Source of the DNA: Apostichopus californicus
Lineage: Eukaryota > Echinodermata > Holothuroidea > Aspidochirotida > Stichopodidae
Direction of reading: 5' to 3'
Assembly: GCA_020650975.1 (NCBI GenBank)
Contig: JAIPMN010002659.1
Coordinates: 3,289-40,302, forward strand
DNA length: 37,014 nucleotides
A program made the position numbers and the translations under genes. Positions 33,501 to 37,014 of the stretch are shown piece after piece (positions within the stretch are counted from its first letter, which is position 1; each line of letters starts with the position of its first letter). The notes under the pieces are model-generated. The model was not told the DNA's origin and did not search any database. It saw only the letters and a program-made list of their open reading frames with translations.

Positions 33501-36500
33501 AATGTTGAAGAACCTGTTTGGAATTTTATCGACCCCAACTTTTCAATGGACCCCCCCCCTCTGCGCTCCTTCGACCTTATAGGTCACAAAGTAAACTTTC
33601 ACAGACCTCAGGTTGAGAAGCATGGTTCTAGAGGACTACTGTTTATGTTTGCTGCCCCTATTTCTCTCCCCAGTACTGCAAAGGATTCATCATATCTTTG
33701 AATCCCCCTTCCCCACCTCCTCACAGTAACAGGCCAACAATTTCTGCCATTTACATGTATAGTTTATCAGAATTGAAAGATTCTTTGACTTTCGTCTAGC
33801 GTTCAACAACTGCTCGCTACGCTTATAATACACGCTGAGCATTTTATCAACATTAATGGTATCACTTACCTTAGAGAAGATCCCAGAGTCTGTTTGACAA
33901 TTTCCACAAATTCTGACAAAGCGTACACTGACTCCCCGTCGATGGAGACCATGTTGGTATCGACAAACCGCTTATTGTCTGCATCTCCTCTAAGGTCACA
34001 CACTCTAAATCTGCGAAAGATATACAAAGCAGTTCAAATTTCCATATATTCAACTCTGTTACTTGCAAATTGGTAACTTGTCACACCCACACACCCAAGT
34101 GTAGATAATTCAAAAGTCGTTCCCTCGGAAGGGTGAGACACATTTACGTGCCACTTGCTGGACTTCCCACAGAGATTCAGCTGCAAACCAGCGCGCGCTA
34201 CTATAACTTACAAGTTACCCTGCAGGTCCCCATTTATACACCTGGGTGAACAGAGGCAACGAAGATGAAGTGCCTTGCCCAAGGACACAACGTATAAATC
34301 TAGCCAGGACTCCAACCTGCAATCCTTAGATAGCAAGTCCATTGCCTTTCCATCTGACCACCATAATTCAATTCTCGTAGAATAAATACAACAAATGAAA
34401 TTCATCTAGTCAAGAATAAACGGAAAGCTCTCTGAAGTGGTAACATTGTCAGTCTCTTCTGCACCAAAACTTAATGAAACTTTCGAGAGAAATTTTAAAG
34501 ACATTTTCATAGAAACTTGCGGTTGTTAGTTACTCCCGGAAACCGATTAGATGTTGAATCCATCGGACTCACCTGCAAAGAGTCGTGAGGTCTTCCTCTG
34601 CTAGCTGCTGAATCAGTAATACGACCTCGTCCGACCTCGCTTCCTGCGATTCATCTCTGTCGACTCTGCAAAGGTTGATTGCTGCACAGTAAGGATCAGA
34701 TTCGGCATAGTCCAATAAACTGTCGCCTAAACTTCTAGCCATGGATGACTCCTCCAAAGTCGATTTCTCGAAAGTCACCTCCTTCCAAGTCGTCGTATAA
34801 TCGACTGGGTCAAAGGTGAATGTAGTTTCCAAAGAGTCTGAATACCTGCTGTCCGTCGCGGGTGAATGAGGTTCGGCTAAATCTGTGAATTCGTCATTAT
34901 CGAGTCTAATAGTAGGATCTAATATTGCACATTTCTTTTTGGAAGAACCTTGGCCCGTTTCAGAAGACGACCTAGTCGTCTTCCTCTTCTTCCGTCTCTG
35001 AGGAGTCTTTGGTTTGGAATTGAAAGAAATAAAGTCGCCTAAACAGCTGATGTTAGGAGGTAGGAGGATTTTATCGGGAGGTAGCTCCTCATCCTCAAGT
35101 TCCAATGCTTCTGTCGTCCAATCTCTTTCATCCAGAATGACCTCACACGACTGTCCCGTCACCTCCCTTTCGTCGTCGCCTCCCAAGGAGACTTTTCCAT
35201 CCCTGTGCATCTTCTCTGTCCTCTTGGCATTCTCGATTCTCTTGCGCCTGTCTGAAAAATGATGTCATGGAGAGAATGAAAGAGTCGTAATTTTTCAGTT
35301 TTTGTTGATATAATAATAATCAGGCTCAAGTTTGCAATCTGGATAAAGGGAAGGCTCCCGATAACTTGCTGTAGTGTTTTTCTTGCTCTTTCTGTAATAA
35401 CTTGATTTTGAATTACATCCTATCGAATCGAAAACTCAAACAGGTTTAAATGACTTTTTGTTTTCTTTATGAACTTGATCTTTCTATTGACTGAACTTTG
35501 ACCTAACTGTGATTGAAAACAGGCTCTTACATTTTCACTGTTTAAAGATTTCTTTTCTGGTTGACCCCCGGACAAACAAGGCCTTACAGCTTAGTTGTCC
35601 GAACAGCACCTTTGATTTTCAGAAAAACTAACAATGACCAATATGTACACTGTAGGAGAGATCTGCAGGTTAGGGAATTGTACACAAGCTTTGGAATGAT
35701 ACCAATTAATCATTTTACCTATTTGGGGGTATTTAGTTACGATGCGATCTGAATTTGATGTAAACAACTGGTCATCCGCTTGGACGACCTCCACAGCCTA
35801 ATTTGGGTGTCCGAACAGAATTTTGGTCGTCTCCCACGACTGGACAATTGTCAAAAATTTGCGCTGACTGTGGCAAGCAATGCAGTGTAAGAACATTTAA
35901 TTCAGCAAAGTTCAACATCATGATACTGCATCAAAAATGGTCTTCATTTTGGACAATCTACTGCATTGATTAGATGGGGAAAAATCTTGGGTGGGTAAGA
36001 CATTTTTTCCTTATAAATAAAATATTTGCCATGTTTGAAATGAACGTTGTCAGGATTTAAAACTGACTTGCTATATCGGCACAGCACACCCAAAGCTAGA
36101 ACTTTTTTCCCCCAATTTAGTTTCTCATCAATTAGCTTCCTTTGTACTTCAGACTTTGGGTTAAAGCTGTTCCTAACATGTACATTGTGCACCCTTAACC
36201 ACTACAAGTAATTCATTTGAAAAAAGTGCCAGGCAAGTTTCTATGGCATGTACTGTACTGTAAGTCACACAATGTACACACTTACCACGCATATAAAGTT
36301 TGGCGGTAGAGAGAGGAGTGAAACTCGGATAAGCGGTCTTGGGACGAGGGTAGCACACTTCGTACGTTAATTCTGGCAGATGAGGTACCCTGGGTTCGTC
36401 TTCATCGACGATGTGAGTGATTCCTCCCCAGCTTCTCTTGCGGTCACCCAGTAAATCCGTTTCAAAGCTATGTTTGGCTTTTGGCTTGAATTCACCCTTG

Positions 36501-36714
36501 GGGCATTTACTTCTGGTCACTGACAGACAGTCTGGTCGTTTACTGTTAAAATCTTGACTCATGCCCTCTTCGGGATCTATCCTGACTTCCAGGGCTCGCT
36601 CGATCAACGAGACACGGAAAGAAAGTTCCTCCATCTCACCATCTTTGATAGCCTGTTTCAGAAGACCAGGGAGTTGCCATCTTTTCCTCTTGTTTAAAGA
36701 ATATTCAGGTGTGT
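27354..36714 (-). CDS. RBR (RING-BRcat-Rcat) E3 ubiquitin ligase, ariadne-like, 5' end missing
   Basis: Eleven exons join in frame on the minus strand: complement(join(27354..27524, 27926..28054, 29151..29321, 29753..29917, 30676..30872, 31637..31952, 32282..32494, 33230..33368, 33870..34010, 34573..35251, 36286..36714)). This gives about 916 residues to the stop. The first base of the first codon comes from an upstream exon outside the window or not found. Order: a long N-terminal region with basic and acidic stretches (NLS-like RRKKRK); RING1 (CEICF, KCSHWFCGACW, KCP); BRcat (DWCQNPLC, HCECGYSWCHGC); Rcat (HCPQCSYPVEKNGGC then MHM, CCWEC-type ligands); a helical C-terminal region. RBR ligases take ubiquitin from E2 onto the Rcat cysteine, here the Cys codon at 30784-30786. 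The His two residues later and a Glu before the next CW pair match the ariadne catalytic set. Among human RBRs the Rcat most resembles ARIH2 and CUL9, but the rest is not recognised, so no symbol is given. Confidence 0.88.
27525..27925 (-). other. RBR intron
   Basis: A 401-bp AT-rich intron with no internal feature. Donor TAT|GTAAGT. Confidence 0.75.
27926..28054 (-). CDS. RBR gene exon, C-terminal helical domain
   Basis: A phase 0-0 exon of 43 codons (ICFILEYLNVLIATGKTRQL, then a Trp-containing helix). The donor GTAAGT and acceptor GCCACAG are both good. The hydrophobic heptad-like pattern fits the long helices that follow Rcat in ariadne-type ligases. Confidence 0.85.
28055..29150 (-). other. 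RBR intron with a GGAT microsatellite
   Basis: A 1.1-kb intron. A (GGAT)4 run lies at about 28760-28776. Two chance ORFs (28243-28449 minus, 28583-28777 plus) carry no recognised domain. Confidence 0.65.
29151..29321 (-). CDS. RBR gene exon, C-terminal helical domain
   Basis: A phase 0-0 exon of 57 codons. It encodes YYRYLKTTNKHLPKIKPC, a Trp-containing middle and a charged helix (SSEEMRQFEDILRLCESA). Acceptor TTTTTGTAG and donor GAG|GTTAGT. Confidence 0.85.
29322..29752 (-). other. RBR intron
   Basis: A 431-bp intron (467 bp if the upstream donor is used) with an 18-base A-run near 29388-29404. No other feature. Confidence 0.65.
29753..29917 (-). CDS. RBR gene exon directly after Rcat, with two possible donors
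   Basis: Acceptor CTGTTTCAG at 29918, phase 0. It encodes a basic helix (GRKRSSVEMYLLAATQRRKE). Two donors keep the frame: GTGAGT at 29752, giving 55 codons with a hydrophobic GRCPRGFLWFF end, or GTAGGT at 29788, giving 43 codons. The first has the stronger consensus. The 12-codon difference could also be alternative splicing. Confidence 0.75.
29918..30675 (-). other. RBR intron carrying a G-rich minisatellite
   Basis: A 758-bp intron. The minisatellite (listed separately) opens all three minus-strand frames with Pro/Thr/Ser-rich repeats. Those frames are artefacts of the repeat, not exons: they overlap each other, and the coding frame passes cleanly from 30676 to 29917. Confidence 0.75.
30150..30375. 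repeat. 26-bp G-rich minisatellite, about eight copies
   Basis: On the plus strand the unit is about ACCGGAGGTGTAGGGATGAG then GTGGGG. Five units between about 30240 and 30370 are exactly 26 bp by count; those before are more diverged. Every unit has several GG/GGG/GGGG runs on the plus strand, so G-quadruplex formation is plausible. On the transcribed (minus-strand) RNA it would read C-rich. Confidence 0.85.
30676..30872 (-). CDS. RBR gene exon encoding Rcat (RING2) with the catalytic cysteine
   Basis: Encodes KHCPQCSYPVEKNGGC, then MHMMC, CFCNHEYCWECLSSWRDHL. Zinc ligands in RBR order are CPQC, C35/C38 and the CWEC pair (numbering within the exon). The active-site cysteine is the one in NGGC (30784-30786), the His at +2 is kept, and an acidic residue sits just before the aromatic-CW motif. 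All residues needed for HECT-like thioester transfer appear present. The acceptor GGTCCAG and donor GTG|GTAAGT are clear. Confidence 0.92.
30873..31636 (-). other. RBR intron
   Basis: A 764-bp intron with a short palindromic ATGAATATTCAT (about 31309-31320) and nothing else notable. Confidence 0.65.
31637..31952 (-). CDS. RBR gene exon encoding the end of RING1 and the BRcat (IBR) domain
   Basis: It starts AYEC, completing the last RING1 ligand pair across the splice (KCP-AYEC). An arginine-rich link (RLRRSRLLSRQK) leads to BRcat: DWCQNPLC, VIHCECGYSWCHGC and HWPATC, the usual Cys ligand order. Acceptor ATACACAG, donor AAAG|GTACGG. It leaves one base that joins the Rcat exon. Confidence 0.92.
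31953..32281 (-). other. RBR intron
   Basis: A 329-bp intron with a purine-rich GGGGAG tract (about 32107-32155 on the plus strand). No gene. Confidence 0.7.
32282..32494 (-). CDS. RBR gene exon encoding RING1
   Basis: Exactly 71 codons, phase 0-0 at both ends. TCEICFDDIID (CEIC codons at 32423-32434), LRKCSHWFCGACWQQHV and MKCP form the cross-brace RING1 that recruits the E2. Acceptor TCGATAG, donor CCG|GTAAGA. Confidence 0.92.
32495..33229 (-). other. RBR intron with degenerate repeats and a palindrome
   Basis: A 735-bp intron. The part at 32720-32920 holds repeats listed separately. The remainder is AT-rich and featureless. Confidence 0.65.
32720..32920. repeat. Degenerate ~26-nt repeats ending in a perfect 13-bp inverted repeat
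   Basis: CTGATAAATGTGGTA-like words recur near 32724, 32748, 32777, 32801 and 32828, mostly followed by AAATTGxxAAACAC. Just downstream, CAATTGACATATG (32879-32891) and CATATGTCAATTG (32908-32920) are exact reverse complements with a 16-base spacer. The array plus hairpin may be a small transposon end or slippage product. Confidence 0.6.
33230..33368 (-). CDS. RBR gene exon upstream of RING1
   Basis: 46 codons after a one-base phase. It encodes PMEEYKVKSRKPKETVRLDT, then LLGWQYYCKPEDEVVDDMV. The GW..YC motif and acidic tail sit where ariadne ligases carry the UBA-like domain before RING1; I cannot confirm homology. Confidence 0.85.
33369..33869 (-). other. RBR intron
   Basis: A 501-bp intron with a poly-C tract near 33549-33558 and no other feature. 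Confidence 0.65.
33870..34010 (-). CDS. RBR gene exon, N-terminal region
   Basis: Encodes RFRVCDLRGDADNKRF, then VDTNMVSIDGESVYALSEF and VEIVKQTLGSS. Acceptor TTTCGCAG, donor AAG|GTAAGT. The segment looks like a folded alpha/beta piece; the family is not recognised. Confidence 0.85.
34011..34572 (-). other. RBR intron carrying a SINE
   Basis: A 562-bp intron. About 250 bp of it is a tRNA-derived SINE in the same orientation as the gene (listed separately). Confidence 0.7.
34120..34366 (-). mobile_element. tRNA-derived SINE
   Basis: Read on the minus strand, the head has a pol III A box TGGTCAGATGG (34350-34360) and a B box GGTTGGAGTCC (34307-34317), one mismatch from GGTTCGANTCC. They are 32 bp apart as in a tRNA gene. 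A non-tRNA body follows with TGTCCTTGGGCAAGGCACTT (about 34270-34290), a block I recall from several marine-invertebrate SINEs. It ends in a diverged tail without a clear target-site duplication. No functional tRNA is likely, since the cloverleaf arms are degraded. Confidence 0.75.
34573..35251 (-). CDS. RBR gene large exon with NLS-like and acidic regions
   Basis: A 679-bp exon. It opens with a basic helix RRKRIENAKRTEKMHRDG, then an acidic segment (EALELEDEELPPDKI), then KPKTPQRRKKRKTTRSSS with a second cluster KKK, a good bipartite nuclear localisation signal. A Ser/Thr/Asp-rich disordered stretch follows, then a helical end (SDEVVLLIQQLAEEDLTTLC). The mix suggests a disordered regulatory region in a protein that may act in the nucleus. 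Donor GCAG|GTGAGT. Confidence 0.9.
35252..36285 (-). other. RBR intron
   Basis: A 1.0-kb intron. GTCCGAACAG occurs twice (about 35597 and 35810), a possible decayed repeat. No coding segment was accepted, though an 82-codon open frame on the minus strand (35944-36192) was considered. Confidence 0.6.
36286..36714 (-). CDS. RBR gene most 5' exon visible
   Basis: Acceptor TTTTATGTAG at 36715 and donor CGTG|GTAAGT at 36285. It encodes TPEYSLNKRKRWQLPGLLKQ, a charged helix (EMEELSFRVSLIERALEVRI) and a linker rich in Lys, Pro and Asp, then RVPHLPELTYEVCYPRPKTA. It begins two bases into a codon, so at least one upstream exon exists. No start methionine can be assigned. Confidence 0.85.
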
Positions 36715-37014
36715 CTACATAAAATAAACAATGAAAAATATGAAAAAACCCTTTCCCCACAGGAAAATAACTTTGCAATCATGTATGGAGTTACTATTTG
36801 ATCTATCAACTAAGGACTGGCTTGAAAAAAGCAGCAGTTTGCTTTGATGGCTGGTCCATGAGTTTTTCAAAATATACGATATCGACTGAGCCTAATCTCA
36901 TCAAGCTATTAAAAGGATTGTCTGGTGGCCCAAAGAAGTTACCTTAAAAAATAGTAAATAATTTTCCAAACATGTTGTCAAAGTATGAGAACGCTAATGT
37001 TGCGTTTGACAGAG
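36715..37014 (-). other. Upstream intron of the RBR gene, cut by the window edge
   Basis: The sequence upstream of the acceptor at 36715 has no open frame with a suitable donor that I can support, so the window ends inside the gene's intron. Confidence 0.6.

Noticed and set aside
34307..34360. Possible tRNA gene
   Set aside because: A and B boxes are present but the cloverleaf stems do not pair and the 3' part continues into a SINE body.
34208..34405. Minus-strand 65-codon ORF
   Set aside because: It is a translation of the SINE.

Overview
The window is animal nuclear DNA. It is AT-rich and intron-rich, with GT-AG introns, long non-coding stretches, many homopolymer and microsatellite tracts, and three spread-out multi-exon genes. 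There are no operons, prokaryotic genes, rRNA or CRISPR. The encoded proteins resemble vertebrate ones but are clearly diverged. That, with a tRNA-derived SINE and frequent poly-C tracts, suggests a marine invertebrate deuterostome; an echinoderm, possibly a sea cucumber, is my best guess, but the sequence does not prove it.

Layout. (1) About 1.4-10.6 kb, plus strand: a SAMTOR/BMT2 orthologue (S-adenosylmethionine sensor of the mTORC1 pathway). It has three secure coding exons (6949-7294, 9183-9297, 10022-10606) and one phase-compatible candidate first exon (1447-1582). (2) About 17.5-21.1 kb, plus strand: a complete TMEM168 orthologue in three coding exons (694 residues) with a candidate promoter and a 5'UTR intron. 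(3) 27.35 kb to the right edge, minus strand: a large RING-BRcat-Rcat (RBR, ariadne-like) E3 ubiquitin ligase. Eleven coding exons can be joined in frame; its 5' end lies outside the window or was not found. Genes 2 and 3 converge on a 6.2-kb intergenic region filled with decayed repeats.

Between genes 1 and 2 lie a cluster of GATCCATC-centred repeats (11.15-11.49 kb) and an orphan coding-like segment (11916-12122) ending in a tryptophan- and cysteine-rich tail that I cannot assign. Repeats include a foldback/MITE-like element (25358-25853), a SINE inside an RBR intron (about 34120-34366), three tandem copies of a roughly 158-bp unit (24235-24711) and a G-rich 26-bp minisatellite (about 30150-30375).

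Genes 1 and 2 are adjacent and co-oriented in the human genome too (BMT2-TMEM168 on 7q31), so the pair looks like ancient conserved microsynteny. The observation most worth pursuing is that the soluble C-terminal half of TMEM168 has the layout of a caspase-like (clan CD / C14, CHAT-like) domain. It keeps the strand-then-Ser-Gly-His motif but has lost the catalytic cysteine, so TMEM168 may be a membrane-anchored pseudoprotease. I inferred this from motifs only; no search or structure was run.
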